A stretch of 64,000 bases of DNA from Deltaproteobacteria bacterium. Its GTDB lineage: Bacteria; Lernaellota; Lernaellaia; JACKCT01. The notes beneath the pieces are model-generated. The model was not told where the DNA came from. It searched no databases and saw only the letters and a program-made list of their open reading frames with translations. The translations under genes and the position numbers were made by a program. Positions within the stretch are counted from its first letter, which is position 1; the number at the start of each line of letters is the position of its first letter. Shown one piece after another: positions 25,001 through 33,418 of the stretch. The DNA lies in the NCBI GenBank assembly GCA_020845895.1, contig JADLEX010000060.1, positions 1 through 64,000 of the forward strand, read 5' to 3'.

Positions 25001-25888
25001 GTGAACCCACGCCGCCGAGCCGACGATCGCGCCGATCGTCACCGCGAGCGCGATGCGCCCCGGCCCGGTGCCCGTCAGCCAGCGCCCCGCGCGGTGGAGC
25101 AGATACCGGCTGACGCGCGCGCCACCGCCTGCGAGCGCCGCCATCGTCGCCTCGTCAAGGCCGCTCACGTAACGGAAGTTCGCCTTGCGCACGACGCACT
25201 CGGCGATCACGCACTCGCGGAATTCGCCCGTGGTGAATTCGGTCTTCGTGAGATCGCAGCGCTCGATGCGCGCCCCGCTCCACTTCGAACCCGCGAGATC
25301 CGTCTCGGTGATCCGGCAGTCGGAGAACGAGACGGCTTCGAATTTCGCGGAGAGCAGATCGGCGTACAGGATCGTGCAGTCCGTAAATACCGCGCCGCTC
25401 ACGACGAGCGACGGCGCGCGCCACGCCTCGATGTGCGCCCCCTCGAACCTTGTTGATTCCACGCGGCACTTCGACCAGTTCGACTCGAGCCACCGGCTGC
25501 CGGCGAAGCGCCCGCCGCGAAATGTCACGCCCGCGAAGGCGGTTTCCGTGAATCGCCCGCCGCGCTCATCCACCTCGGACCACTCGCCGTCGCGAATCGA
25601 CGCGCGCGAAAAGTCGCATTCGGCAAGCGTCGCGTCGCGAAATTCGCATGCATCGAAGGTCGCCGACTTGAAGACCGCTCCCTCGGCGCGAACGTTCACG
25701 AATTTCGCGCCCACGAGCTTCGCGCCGGAGAAATCCGCGCCGGAAAGATCGGCCCCGGTGAAATCGACATTCGCGAGCCGCGCCTTGCGAAAGTCCGCGC
25801 CGCGCAGATCGCGCCCGGCGAAGCTCTCGCCGTCGATCTTCGCCTTCGCATACACGGCCTTCGGGCCTTTCGGCGCATCGCTCGTCAT
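22022..25888 (-). CDS. pentapeptide-repeat / transmembrane / TPR protein
   Basis: A 1288-residue protein with three parts. Residues 18-250 are pentapeptide repeats of the A(D/N)LxX type (LRGADFRKARLANVDFTGAD and onward), which fold as a right-handed quadrilateral beta-helix. A single hydrophobic helix lies at about 277-296 (IALAVTIGAIVGSAAWVHF). The remaining roughly 980 residues are helical TPR-like repeats (RIGLARAYQRIGKTKEAVDVL and many degenerate copies). There is no signal peptide, so the pentapeptide domain should be cytoplasmic and the TPR array periplasmic. No enzymatic motif is seen. A scaffold linking two compartments is inference. It is divergent from leuS across 143 bases. Confidence 0.8.
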   Translation of the reverse strand: MTSDAPKGPKAVYAKAKIDGESFAGRDLRGADFRKARLANVDFTGADLSGADFSGAKLVGAKFVNVRAEGAVFKSATFDACEFRDATLAECDFSRASIRDGEWSEVDERGGRFTETAFAGVTFRGGRFAGSRWLESNWSKCRVESTRFEGAHIEAWRAPSLVVSGAVFTDCTILYADLLSAKFEAVSFSDCRITETDLAGSKWSGARIERCDLTKTEFTTGEFRECVIAECVVRKANFRYVSGLDEATMAALAGGGARVSRYLLHRAGRWLTGTGPGRIALAVTIGAIVGSAAWVHFDPLWWGTEKLYREIDRAGAREQTDRVSRLTEYLVVRLAEEAERIPETRIGLARAYQRIGKTKEAVDVLTTLLAGEKTEPNLLLEAVTFMAQIECDAGRFDGLEEMLRRVFATKAEPEMKRHSAVTILYAVMPTGRRDIADRLFDLALANLADQPEAVAELSVMRAQSRLDEPGRVPEVAEVDRLLGMVASMGPGERTNLVRILIRAGRFDEAGAQIDALLARNDLQPRERGDAMSQRAQLEIARGNDEAFLSAIAEVMDATVEDDAKLNAVQESVGLLAERQRHETLSRVVDLARERMAKDRQSVKDLLLLRINTLNGTPLKETALADLHDLSAKPGELREVEKLQLAAVYANLGDDDGARRMLAAMGDEAQLPVYQRHERIGLETQIDLRAGKTGGLDAAVGRLLALPGGSEPKLNVAREIMGTLGARQDFDAIDRVAKVVLSNLGTEPRVDYEIRYARAQAFIYGPRGADAIADFEYLLKIPPANPGKRLTLLEGVLAAYRNAGRAVDAARTIETIAREYPEQKEFLLSAKIEDAQALRNRGDKTGAEKKLLEALGEVTTPEARSRVLNALAAVYLEMNRFDAAAARLDESLAVATPYSEGWLEAQAHRAGMRQQRGENAKALEELDAVLAKPMPPSYEEWLRGTRVNVLAALGRLGEAIDECRRVIAITPDATSKAYHRLNLAQYQWQSGAKDEANRAWEELAGPSYPPDVRQSAWERMAQARMDAKDGPGAIATAKRMEDAVKPDPALVLAARIMAAGLYQLQADQTGLLATLGKIASEPLPERLPPSAMNLASLDTSDAKVRAVLSTIFERYEETAKKVGDDPSYWGARLARGQILAFETNPDDARPVLDDIRKNAPDPNVRTQAAFALAQSESRAGKANAARDIYNALAKEFADRDDVQVQCDLGLAEVEKQRNNSAQALVHLERAFGRCQDPGVCCQILGDKIHHQRALGQAAAVKETFRIVLEKYPDCWLAAEAKEPEQPPAE

Positions 25889-25955
25889 CAGTTCCCGTCC
25901 TTCGGTCGCGCCATTTCTTCAAAGCTTCGCGTCCGCGTCAAGCGCGCTTCGTTCG

Positions 25956-25984
25956 TTGACGGTACCCGAGGGCGTTTTTATACT
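25956..25984 (+). promoter_or_regulatory. sigma-70 promoter for leuS
   Basis: TTGACG (25956-25961) and TATACT (25979-25984) are separated by 17 bases. This is close to the housekeeping consensus and lies about 47 bases before the leuS ATG. The short leader leaves no room for a T-box. Confidence 0.65.
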
Positions 25985-26031
25985 CCGCTCCTCTTTTTGG
26001 CGGCGAAATTTTCCGAAACGACGAGGCGGCG

Positions 26032-28437
26032 ATGAGCGGATACGACCATCGGGAGATCGAGGCGAAGTGGCAATGGCGCTGGCAGGAGGCGCGCGCGTTT
26101 TGCTGCGACATGGACCGCGCCGCAAAGCCCTTCTACAACCTCATGATGTTCCCCTACCCCTCCGCGGAAGGGCTGCACGTCGGCAACGTATACGCCTTCA
26201 CGGGCAGCGACATCTTCGGGCGCTATCACCGCCTGAAGGGCTTCGATGTCTTCGAGCCGATGGGCTTCGACGCGTTCGGCATCCACTCCGAGAACTACGC
26301 TATCAAGACCGGCACGCATCCCGCGAAGCTGATTCCGGCCAACGTCCACAACTTTCGCGAGAACCAGCTCAAGCGACTCGGAGCGATGTTCGACTGGGAG
26401 CACGAGGTCGACACCACCGACCCCGATTACTACAAATGGACGCAGTGGATCTTCATCCAGCTCTTCAAGGCCGGGCTCGCGTACCAGAAGAGCGCGCCGG
26501 TGAACTGGTGCCCGTCGTGCGCCACGGTGCTCTCCGACGAGCAGGCCGAGGGCGGCTTGTGCGAACGCTGCGACTCCAAGGTCGAGACCCGCGAGATGAA
26601 GCAGTGGTTTTTCAGGATCTCGGCCTTCGCGCCGCGCCTGCTCGCGAATCTCGACTGGATCGACTGGTCGGACAAGACAAAGATCGCGCAACGCGAGTGG
26701 ATCGGCGAGTCGGACGGAGCGCACATCGACTTCGCGCTCGATGGCGGCGACCAGATCCGCGTCTTCACCACGCGGCCCGACACGCTCTTCGGCGCGACTT
26801 ATATGGTGCTCGCGCCGGAGCACGAGGCCGTCGGGCGCATCACCACTCCGGAGCAACGGGCCGCTGTCGACGCCTACGTGGCGCGCGCCCGCGCGATGAC
26901 GAAATTCGAGCGGAGCGAGAGCAAGGCGAAGACGGGCGTGTTCACCGGCGCGTACGCCATCAATCCGGTCAACGACACGCGCATCCCCGTGTGGATCGCC
27001 GACTACGTGCTCACGGGCTACGGCACCGGGGCGATCATGGCCGTGCCGGCGCACGACACGCGCGACTTCGAGTTCGCCAAGGAATTCGGCCTGCCGATCA
27101 TCGAGGTCATCACACCCGACGGCGAGCGCCACGACCTCGCCGAGGCGTACACGGGCGAGGGCACGATGATCCACTCGGGGCCCTTCGACGGCGTGAATTC
27201 GCTCGACGCCATCGCCGCGATCACGGACTACGTCGCGAATAAGGGCGCGGGCGAGGCAACGAAAACGTATCGCCTACGCGACTGGTGCATCAGCCGGCAG
27301 CGCTATTGGGGCCCGCCGATCCCGATGATCCACTGCGAAAAATGCGGCACCGTGCCGGTGCCGGACGCCGATCTGCCGGTGGTGCTGCCGGAAATGAGCG
27401 ACATCACGCCCGACGGCTCGGGACTGTCGGTGCTCGCGCGAAACGCCGCGTTTGTGAACGTCGCTTGCCCGAGTTGCGGCGGCGCGGCGAAGCGCGACAC
27501 CGACGTCAACGACAACTTCCTCGATTCGGCGTGGTACTTCTTCCGCTATCCGTCCACCGACTTCGCCGACCGCGCCTTCGACCGCGAGCGCACGAAACGC
27601 TGGCTGCCAGTGGACGCTTACATCGGCGGCAACGAGCACGCGGTGCTTCACCTCATGTACACGCGCTTCATCACCATGGCGCTGCACGACATGGGCCTGA
27701 TCGATTTCGAAGAGCCATTCAAGAAATTCCGCGCGCACGGCCTGATCACCAAGGACGGCGCGAAGATGAGCAAGAGCAAGGGCAACGTCGTCAATCCCGA
27801 CGCGTTTCTCGACGAGTTCGGCGCCGACGCGTTCCGCATGTACCTGATGTTTCTCGGGCCCTATCAGCAGGGCGGCGATTGGCGCGACGCCGGCATCATC
27901 GGCGTGCGTCGTTTCCTCTACCGCGTGTGGCGCTACGTCGCCGAGTCCGATCTCGCGCCCGGCCTGCCGGGGGATCGCGAACTCGTCGGCGCGATCCACC
28001 GCACGATTCGCAAGGTGACGCGCGATCTCGACGAGCTGTCTTACAACACCGCCATCGCGGCGATGATGGAACTGATGAACGAGCTGGAGCGCGCGCCGGC
28101 CTCGCGCGAGGCCGCCGACATCCTCGTGCGGCTCATCACGCCGTTTTCGCCGCACATCTCCGAGGAACTCTTTGAGCAACTCGGCGGCGAGGGCTTCGCG
28201 TCGCACGCGCCGTGGCCGACGTGGGACGAGTCGCTGTGCGAACGCGCGACCGTGACCATCGCCGTACAGGTGAACGGCAAGCTGCGCGGCACGATCGAGG
28301 CCGCGGTGGACGCCGACGCGGCGTCGATCATCGCGGCAGCAAAGGCCGTGGCCAACGTCGCCGAGCATCTGGCGGGCAAGACGATCGTGAAGGAGGTCGC
28401 CGTACCCGGCCGTCTCGTCAACTTCGTCGTGAAATGA
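26032..28437 (+). CDS. leuS: leucyl-tRNA synthetase
   Basis: A class I aminoacyl-tRNA synthetase that charges tRNA-Leu. The HIGH signature reads HVGN in FPYPSAEGLHVGNVYAF, and KMSKS is intact (KMSKSKGNVVNPD). The editing domain is present (FTTRPDTLFGATY). A zinc-type cluster appears in WCPSCATVL and CERCDSK. The 801 residues are shorter than E. coli LeuRS (860). The HVGN variant with GFDAFGIHSENYA occurs in one known bacterial LeuRS subgroup and is not damage. The stop overlaps the next start (ATGA), coupling it to a lipoprotein gene. Confidence 0.96.
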   Translation: MSGYDHREIEAKWQWRWQEARAFCCDMDRAAKPFYNLMMFPYPSAEGLHVGNVYAFTGSDIFGRYHRLKGFDVFEPMGFDAFGIHSENYAIKTGTHPAKLIPANVHNFRENQLKRLGAMFDWEHEVDTTDPDYYKWTQWIFIQLFKAGLAYQKSAPVNWCPSCATVLSDEQAEGGLCERCDSKVETREMKQWFFRISAFAPRLLANLDWIDWSDKTKIAQREWIGESDGAHIDFALDGGDQIRVFTTRPDTLFGATYMVLAPEHEAVGRITTPEQRAAVDAYVARARAMTKFERSESKAKTGVFTGAYAINPVNDTRIPVWIADYVLTGYGTGAIMAVPAHDTRDFEFAKEFGLPIIEVITPDGERHDLAEAYTGEGTMIHSGPFDGVNSLDAIAAITDYVANKGAGEATKTYRLRDWCISRQRYWGPPIPMIHCEKCGTVPVPDADLPVVLPEMSDITPDGSGLSVLARNAAFVNVACPSCGGAAKRDTDVNDNFLDSAWYFFRYPSTDFADRAFDRERTKRWLPVDAYIGGNEHAVLHLMYTRFITMALHDMGLIDFEEPFKKFRAHGLITKDGAKMSKSKGNVVNPDAFLDEFGADAFRMYLMFLGPYQQGGDWRDAGIIGVRRFLYRVWRYVAESDLAPGLPGDRELVGAIHRTIRKVTRDLDELSYNTAIAAMMELMNELERAPASREAADILVRLITPFSPHISEELFEQLGGEGFASHAPWPTWDESLCERATVTIAVQVNGKLRGTIEAAVDADAASIIAAAKAVANVAEHLAGKTIVKEVAVPGRLVNFVVK

Positions 28438-29627
28438 TGCGCGCCACGCCGCGAACGCGGTACGTTCCGACGATCGTCGTTCTGTCGATCCTCGTCGCAG
28501 TGATCGGGTGCGGGCGAAGGGTGGCGGAGCAAGGTCCGGCGTCGCCCGCCGTCGCCGCATCGCCTGCGCCGTCCGAGGCTGCATCAGCCGCAGCCCCCAC
28601 CGAAAAACACCTCGTCATCTGCGGCACGGCCGAAGCGCCGCATTTCGGATCGGACACGGTGTATCGTCTGCGCGACGCCGGATTCTCCCGCGCCCTGGTC
28701 GCCGATACGAACCGCTACGCGGGTCTGACCCCCGACCTTTTCGTCGTGATCGCCGACGCGCTCGAGACGGCCGACGCGGCACCCGGCGCCGTCGCGAAGG
28801 CGAAGGAAGCCGGCATCGAGTGCTACGCGAAACCCGCGACGGCAAAACCCGCTCCCGGCGATGCGCCGACGGTGTTCCTCGGCGTTGGACAATTCATGTG
28901 GGGCTGCCTCGAACCGGGCGTCGGTTTCCGGCCCTACCCCGTTTGCCGCGAAAAGTTCGAAGACGGCGCAGCCGTGTTGCGCGCGGCGCAGGGCACGCAG
29001 GTCTGCACGTGGGCCAACGATCCGAATTGCCGAAGCGAAATCGAAAAGGGGCTCGAGCGCGTTCGCGCGACCGGCGTTCGCAAGGTGGTGTCGGAAGAGC
29101 CCTGCGGCGACTACGCCTCATTCGAAAACGCGGATGCGACGGGAATGGCCGCGACACCTGCGATGAAACGGATCGATCTGGACGACAAGGCTCTGGCGCC
29201 GGTTCGAAAGACACTCGAATCCAAATACGGCGCCAAGTTCCCCTCGCTGCGGCTGCGCAACGGCATCGACATCGACCTCGACGGCGACGGGCAGACCGAG
29301 CGCGTCCTCGATCTCATTGCGGGTTATCGCGCCACCGAGAATATCGACGAGCAGATTGCGGGGGACATCCTGCAGCACGTGGCGATCTGGAAGGACGGCA
29401 AGCCCGTCGCGGAGCTGTTCACGCAGTTCGCGCCGGCCAAGGTCGCACGCGAGGAATACTACGTCGGCCACATCTACGGCTCGCTGACCACGCTGGCCGA
29501 TCTCGACGGCGACCGGCTCGTCGAGATGATCGTCGTCTCCGGCTATCACGAAGGCGAGGGCATCGAGGTGTACGTCTACCGCAAGGGCCGTCTGACGCGC
29601 CTCGTCTCGGAAGGCTGCGGCGCCTGA
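28434..29627 (+). CDS. lipoprotein of unknown function with Ca-binding-like loop
   Basis: A 397-residue lipoprotein with lipobox VIGC near residue 26 and a Pro/Ala/Ser-rich linker. The first domain shows alternating helix and strand (HLVICGTAEAPHFGSDTVY, LFVVIADALETA). The second contains DIDLDGDGQTE and LADLDGDRLVE, which resemble the Asp-rich loops of FG-GAP or EF-like repeats. Several cysteines in the mature part (WGCLEPG, PVCREKF, CTWANDPNC) could form disulfides. Start ATG 28434 overlaps the leuS stop; ATG 28437 is equally placed. I do not recognise the family. Confidence 0.65.
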   Translation: MMRATPRTRYVPTIVVLSILVAVIGCGRRVAEQGPASPAVAASPAPSEAASAAAPTEKHLVICGTAEAPHFGSDTVYRLRDAGFSRALVADTNRYAGLTPDLFVVIADALETADAAPGAVAKAKEAGIECYAKPATAKPAPGDAPTVFLGVGQFMWGCLEPGVGFRPYPVCREKFEDGAAVLRAAQGTQVCTWANDPNCRSEIEKGLERVRATGVRKVVSEEPCGDYASFENADATGMAATPAMKRIDLDDKALAPVRKTLESKYGAKFPSLRLRNGIDIDLDGDGQTERVLDLIAGYRATENIDEQIAGDILQHVAIWKDGKPVAELFTQFAPAKVAREEYYVGHIYGSLTTLADLDGDRLVEMIVVSGYHEGEGIEVYVYRKGRLTRLVSEGCGA

Positions 29628-29630
29628 CGT

Positions 29631-29663
29631 AAAACGGGCCGGTGCACCATGGCCCCGGCCCGT
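29631..29663 (-). terminator. terminator of the rplU-rpmA operon
   Basis: ACGGGCCGG and CCGGCCCGT form a 9-bp stem around a 12-base loop. On the minus strand the stem is followed by TTTT. It lies 24 bases after the rpmA stop and also faces the end of the convergent lipoprotein gene. Confidence 0.75.
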
Positions 29664-29686
29664 CGAATTCGATCACGATTTCGGTT

Positions 29687-29968
29687 TTAGGCTTCGACCT
29701 TCGATCCCGGCTGCTCGATCGGGTACACGCTGACCTGCTTGCGCTTCTTGTCCTTGCGCTCGAAGGTCACGAGGCCGTCCACCTTGGCGAAGAGCGTCCA
29801 GTCCTTGCCGACGCCGACGTTACGCCCGGGGTGAATCACCGTGCCGAGCTGCCGGATGATGATGGTGCCCGCGGAGATGAACTCGCCGCCGTAGGACTTC
29901 ACGCCGTAGCGCCGTCCCGCCGAGTCGCGTCCGTTCCGCGAAGATCCGCCCGCTTTTTTGTGAGCCAT
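29687..29968 (-). CDS. rpmA: 50S ribosomal protein L27
   Basis: A 93-residue L27 starting [16 protein letters not shown], the classical N-terminus that reaches the peptidyl-transferase centre. No Firmicutes-type cleavable N-terminal extension is present. The conserved [15 protein letters not shown] and [15 protein letters not shown] segments are intact. It follows rplU after 17 bases, the standard L21-L27 order. The usual third member (obg) is not adjacent. Confidence 0.98.
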   Translation of the reverse strand: MAHKKAGGSSRNGRDSAGRRYGVKSYGGEFISAGTIIIRQLGTVIHPGRNVGVGKDWTLFAKVDGLVTFERKDKKRKQVSVYPIEQPGSKVEA

Positions 29969-29985
29969 GGTTTACCCCGAGTCCG

Positions 29986-30297
29986 TCAGCCCGCGATGCT
30001 CTTCACGCGGATCTTGGTGTAGTATTGGCGATGGCCGTTCTTCTTCTGGTAGCCCTTGCGTCGCTTGTATTTCACGACGTAGACCTTGGGCCGCCGTTCC
30101 TGCTCCAGAATCTCCGATTCGACCTTCGCGCCGTTCACGAACGGAGCGCCGATGCGGCACGCGTCATCCGAGCGCACCATCAGCACCTGGTCGAAATTCA
30201 CGGTCTGGCCGACCTCGCCTTCGATCTTCTCGATCTTGAGCGTGTCGCCGACCTTGGCCTTGAACTGTTGCCCGCCCGTAACAAATACGGCGTACAT
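29986..30297 (-). CDS. rplU: 50S ribosomal protein L21
   Basis: A 103-residue L21 with MYAVFVTGGQQFKAKVGD at the start and the signature KYKRRKGYQKKNGHRQYYT at the end, both diagnostic. ATG 30297 follows a GGGAG. It heads the rplU-rpmA operon and has its own consensus-like promoter about 130 bases upstream. Confidence 0.98.
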   Translation of the reverse strand: MYAVFVTGGQQFKAKVGDTLKIEKIEGEVGQTVNFDQVLMVRSDDACRIGAPFVNGAKVESEILEQERRPKVYVVKYKRRKGYQKKNGHRQYYTKIRVKSIAG

Positions 30298-30430
30298 GAT
30301 CGTCTCCCTCGGCCTTTGTCTTCGGTCAAGCCCTCGCGCTTCGTCCGATCGTCGTCCGCGGTTGCGCCTCTCACACCCCTGCGGGCTCGTGCGCAAAACG
30401 ACGCGTCCCCTCGACGCGGATGGGGCGCAC

Positions 30431-30460
30431 CGTATACCCGTAAAGCCGAGAGACTGTCAA
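30431..30460 (-). promoter_or_regulatory. promoter of rplU-rpmA
   Basis: On the minus strand TTGACA (30455-30460) and TATACG (30431-30436) are separated by 18 bases. The predicted message would carry a leader of about 125 bases before rplU, long enough for leader-based control; no known L21 leader fold could be confirmed by eye. Confidence 0.65.
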
Positions 30461-30586
30461 GTCGGATTTGGTCCGCGCGATCCGAGGATTTTCGCGCGTG
30501 GCGAAACCTGCCACGAAAGGTTTTCGCGTTGACGCCCCAATGTTCGCGGTGCTAGTGGTGAGACGATTCCGACGGGGGAGCGCGCA

Positions 30587-31018
30587 ATGATCGACCCGAA
30601 ATTCGTGGGGCGGACTTATGGGCCCGTCAAGTACGTGGTGGGGCTCGAAAAAATCCGCGAGTTCGCGAACGCCACCGGCGACCTGAACCCGGCCTACCTC
30701 GACGAGGAAGCCGCGGCCAAGGGACCGCTGGGCGGGATCGTCGCGCCGCCGATGTTCGCGGTGGTCTATCAGAAGGACATGATGGGCGCGGCGCTCTTCG
30801 ACCGCGAGCTCGACCTGAACCTCGCCATGCTCGTCCACGGCGAGCAGGATTTTCGCTTCCACTTCCCCGCCCGGCCCGGCGACGTGGTCGTTTCGCTCGG
30901 GCGAATCTCGAACATCGAACGCAAGGACGACAAGGACATCATCTCGATCGAGGTGGAGTCGAAGGTCGGCGGGCGCCTACTCACGACCGGCACGTACACC
31001 TTCGTGGTGCGGGGGTAA
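30587..31018 (+). CDS. hot-dog-fold dehydratase subunit A (HadA-like)
   Basis: A 143-residue MaoC-N-type hot-dog protein (FVGRTYGPVKYVVGLEKI ... FANATGDLNPAYLDEE ... GGIVAPPMFAVVYQ). The usual catalytic His of the hydratase motif is missing (NPAYLD rather than NPIHxD), as in the stabilising, non-catalytic subunit of mycobacterial HadAB. It is separated by three bases from the catalytic-type subunit at 31022. Together they probably dehydrate a (3R)-hydroxyacyl thioester. No ketoreductase lies beside them. Confidence 0.8.
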   Translation: MIDPKFVGRTYGPVKYVVGLEKIREFANATGDLNPAYLDEEAAAKGPLGGIVAPPMFAVVYQKDMMGAALFDRELDLNLAMLVHGEQDFRFHFPARPGDVVVSLGRISNIERKDDKDIISIEVESKVGGRLLTTGTYTFVVRG

Positions 31019-31021
31019 CGC

Positions 31022-31426
31022 ATGAAACGCAAAGCCGTTGAGGTGAAAGCGGGCGATATATTCTGTGCGACGAGCGGTGTCGGGCGCTATCAGCCGATCT
31101 ACTACGCGGGCGCGTCGGGCGACTTCAACCCGATCCACATCGACGCCGAGTTCGGCAAGATGGTGGGGCTCGGCGGCGCGATCCTGCAGGGCCTGTGCAC
31201 GATGGCGTTCACCGCCAGAGCGCACACCGACTGGGCGGGGGACCCGACCGCGCTGCGCAGGCTGAAGGTGCGTTTCGCGAAACCGGTCTATCCCGAGGAC
31301 GACATCACCACCGCCGCGACGATTGCGTCGGTCGAGGGAAACACCGTCACGACGCAGTTCGTTTCGAAGAACCAGAACGGCGTCGAAGTCATCACGCGGG
31401 CCGTCGCGGAATTCGAACTCGACTGA
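31022..31426 (+). CDS. MaoC-like (R)-specific dehydratase subunit B (HadB-like)
   Basis: A 134-residue MaoC-type hot-dog protein with the hydratase-2 motif intact: YYAGASGDFNPIHIDAEF, containing the catalytic Asp and His, and GLGGAILQGLCTMAF. It partners the preceding HadA-like subunit and probably supplies the active site of a heterodimeric 3-hydroxyacyl-CoA/ACP dehydratase. The length is typical for a single hot-dog unit. Confidence 0.85.
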   Translation: MKRKAVEVKAGDIFCATSGVGRYQPIYYAGASGDFNPIHIDAEFGKMVGLGGAILQGLCTMAFTARAHTDWAGDPTALRRLKVRFAKPVYPEDDITTAATIASVEGNTVTTQFVSKNQNGVEVITRAVAEFELD

Positions 31427-31524
31427 ATCCCCGGCACGGTCGCCGATGCGCGTGACCTTCCCCGACCGCGCGCTCCGGGAACGCCCGGTCGCGCCGCGCG
31501 GGATACGAAGAGCATGAAGTTGGA

Positions 31525-32583
31525 CTAGGCTGGCGCCGCGGTTTTCGACGCGAGATATGCATCGACGAGCACGAGGGCGACCATGGCCTCGGCGACCGGC
31601 ACCACGCGCGGCGCGATGCACGGGTCGTGGCGGCCCTCGATGCGGATCTCGCGCTCCCGGCCTTCGGTGTCCACGGTGCGCTGTTCGCGCGAAATCGAAC
31701 TCGTCGGCTTGACGGCGATGCGCGCGACGATCGGCGCGCCGTTGCTGATGCCGCCCTGGATTCCGCCCGCGTGGTTGGTCACAAATCCGTCCGTGCCCAT
31801 GGCGTCGTTGCTCTCGCTGCCGCGCAAAAGCGCCGCGTCGAACCCGTCGCCGATCTCCACGCCCTTGATCGCGCCGATGCTCATGAGCCCGAACGCGAGG
31901 CGCGACTCGAGTTTTTCGTAGATGGGATCGCCCCACCCCACGGGCACGCCCTCGGCGATGACCTCGACCACCGCGCCCAGGCTGTCGCCCGCGGCCTTCG
32001 CGGCTTCGATCGCGACCGCCATCCGCGCCGCCGCGTCGCCATCCGCGCAGCGAACGGGGTTCTGCTCGATCGCGTTCGCATCGAAACTTTCGGCGAGGAT
32101 GTCGGCGACGCGCGTCACGTGGCCCGTGATCTTCACACCCAGCGGCGCGAGAATCTGTTTGGCCACGGCGCCCGCCGCGACGCGCGCCGCGGTTTCGCGC
32201 CCGCTGCTGCGTCCCCCGCCTCGCGGATCGCGAATGCCGTATTTTTTGAACCACGTGTAATCGGCGTGGCCGGGGCGGAAGATCTCGGCGATGGACGAGT
32301 AATCCTTCGAGCGCTGGTCCTTGTTGAAGATCACGAGCGCGATCGGCGCGCCGGTGGTCTTGCCCTCGTACAGCCCGCTGAACACGTGGACGATGTCGTC
32401 CTCGGCGCGCTGCGTGGTGACGGCCGACTGCCCGGGCTTGCGACGGTCCATCTCGGCCTGCACCGCGTCGAGATCGAGCGCCACGAGCGGCGGCGCTCCG
32501 TCGATCACCACGCCGATCGCGTGGCCGTGACTCTCGCCGAAGGTCGTGATCCGAAAAATTCTGCCGAAACTGTTGGCCGACAT
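31525..32583 (-). CDS. aroC: chorismate synthase
   Basis: Last step of the shikimate pathway: 1,4-elimination of EPSP to chorismate, FMNH2-dependent. The 352-residue protein shows the three family signatures: GESHGHAIGVVIDGAPP near the start, GGGRSSGRETAARVAAGAVA, and FVTNHAGGIQGGISNG. ATG 32583 with GGAG is chosen; longer in-frame extensions upstream are not family-like. It is a stand-alone gene, divergent from rlmE. Confidence 0.97.
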   Translation of the reverse strand: MSANSFGRIFRITTFGESHGHAIGVVIDGAPPLVALDLDAVQAEMDRRKPGQSAVTTQRAEDDIVHVFSGLYEGKTTGAPIALVIFNKDQRSKDYSSIAEIFRPGHADYTWFKKYGIRDPRGGGRSSGRETAARVAAGAVAKQILAPLGVKITGHVTRVADILAESFDANAIEQNPVRCADGDAAARMAVAIEAAKAAGDSLGAVVEVIAEGVPVGWGDPIYEKLESRLAFGLMSIGAIKGVEIGDGFDAALLRGSESNDAMGTDGFVTNHAGGIQGGISNGAPIVARIAVKPTSSISREQRTVDTEGREREIRIEGRHDPCIAPRVVPVAEAMVALVLVDAYLASKTAAPA

Positions 32584-32718
32584 GATGCTCCGTCGCATTT
32601 GTCCGTTCGTGAAACGAGCCGTGATCTTAGCCCGAAGCGCGCCGCGCGGCGAGACGGGGATTCGACTTCGAGTTGCCCGTCCGGACACGACCGGCTAGGC
32701 TCGTACGTCGGAGTCACC

Positions 32719-33351
32719 ATGGTTTCCAGCAACAAACGCGAGCGGCGGCGGCCCGACCACTACACCGACAAGGCCAAGAAGGCCGGTTTTGCGGCGCGAT
32801 CGGTCTTCAAGCTTGAAGAACTCGACCGGCGGCATCGGATTCTCGCGCCGGGCATGTCCGTGCTCGATCTCGGGTGCGCGCCGGGGTCGTGGACGCAGTA
32901 CGCCGCGCGTGCGGTGGGCAAGTCGGGAAGCGTGGTCGGCATCGACATCACGCCGATGACCGCCCCCGCGTCAAACGCGATGATCCTGACCATGAGCATC
33001 TTCGACGCACAGGGCGAACTCGCGCGGATCGCCGAGGCGGGGTTCAACGTCGTGTTGTCGGACATGGCGCCTTCCACCACCGGCATCAGCGACGTGGACG
33101 AGGCGCGGAGCCTGGAACTCGCGCGCGCCGCGATGGCGGCGGCTGAGGCGCATCTGCGCGCGGGCGGCGATTTCCTGTGCAAGGTCTTTCAGGGCGGCGA
33201 CACCAAAAAGTGGCTCGACGAAATCCGCCGATCGTTCAAATCCGTCGATCTCGTCCGCCCCGACGCGGTGCGCCGGGACAGCCGGGAAATCTATGTGCTG
33301 GCGCGGGGGTTCAAGTTGTTCGTCGATGTCCGGCGCGTTTCTCCCGACTGA
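32719..33351 (+). CDS. rlmE: 23S rRNA 2'-O-methyltransferase
   Basis: RlmE (RrmJ/FtsJ) methylates U2552 of 23S rRNA with SAM. The 210-residue protein has the catalytic tetrad K-D-K-E visible: SVFKLEEL, LSDMAP, FLCKVFQG and SREIYV. The SAM-binding loop is VLDLGCAPGSWTQ. Length matches the family (about 209). It is monocistronic between aroC and a toxin-antitoxin pair. Confidence 0.96.
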   Translation: MVSSNKRERRRPDHYTDKAKKAGFAARSVFKLEELDRRHRILAPGMSVLDLGCAPGSWTQYAARAVGKSGSVVGIDITPMTAPASNAMILTMSIFDAQGELARIAEAGFNVVLSDMAPSTTGISDVDEARSLELARAAMAAAEAHLRAGGDFLCKVFQGGDTKKWLDEIRRSFKSVDLVRPDAVRRDSREIYVLARGFKLFVDVRRVSPD

Positions 33352-33358
33352 ATACATC

Positions 33359-33410
33359 TTGCCACGGCCGGCGGAATCAGGTACCCTCAATTATCCCTCA
33401 CTAATGAGGG
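33359..33410 (+). promoter_or_regulatory. promoter and candidate operator of the toxin-antitoxin pair
   Basis: TTGCCA (33359-33364) and TACCCT (33382-33387) are 17 bases apart. Directly downstream, CCCTCA and TGAGGG (33395-33410) form a palindrome just before the antitoxin ribosome-binding site. This is the expected place for autoregulation by a ribbon-helix-helix antitoxin. Confidence 0.45.
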
Positions 33411-33418
33411 AGAGAGGT

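Noticed and set aside
25889-26031. Possible T-box or other riboswitch before leuS
   Set aside because: The leader after the predicted promoter is only about 40 bases, too short for a T-box, and no conserved T-box sequence is present.
26150-26210. LeuRS damaged because HIGH reads HVGN
   Set aside because: The HVGN form with GFDAFGIHSEN belongs to a known LeuRS subgroup, and all other domains are intact.
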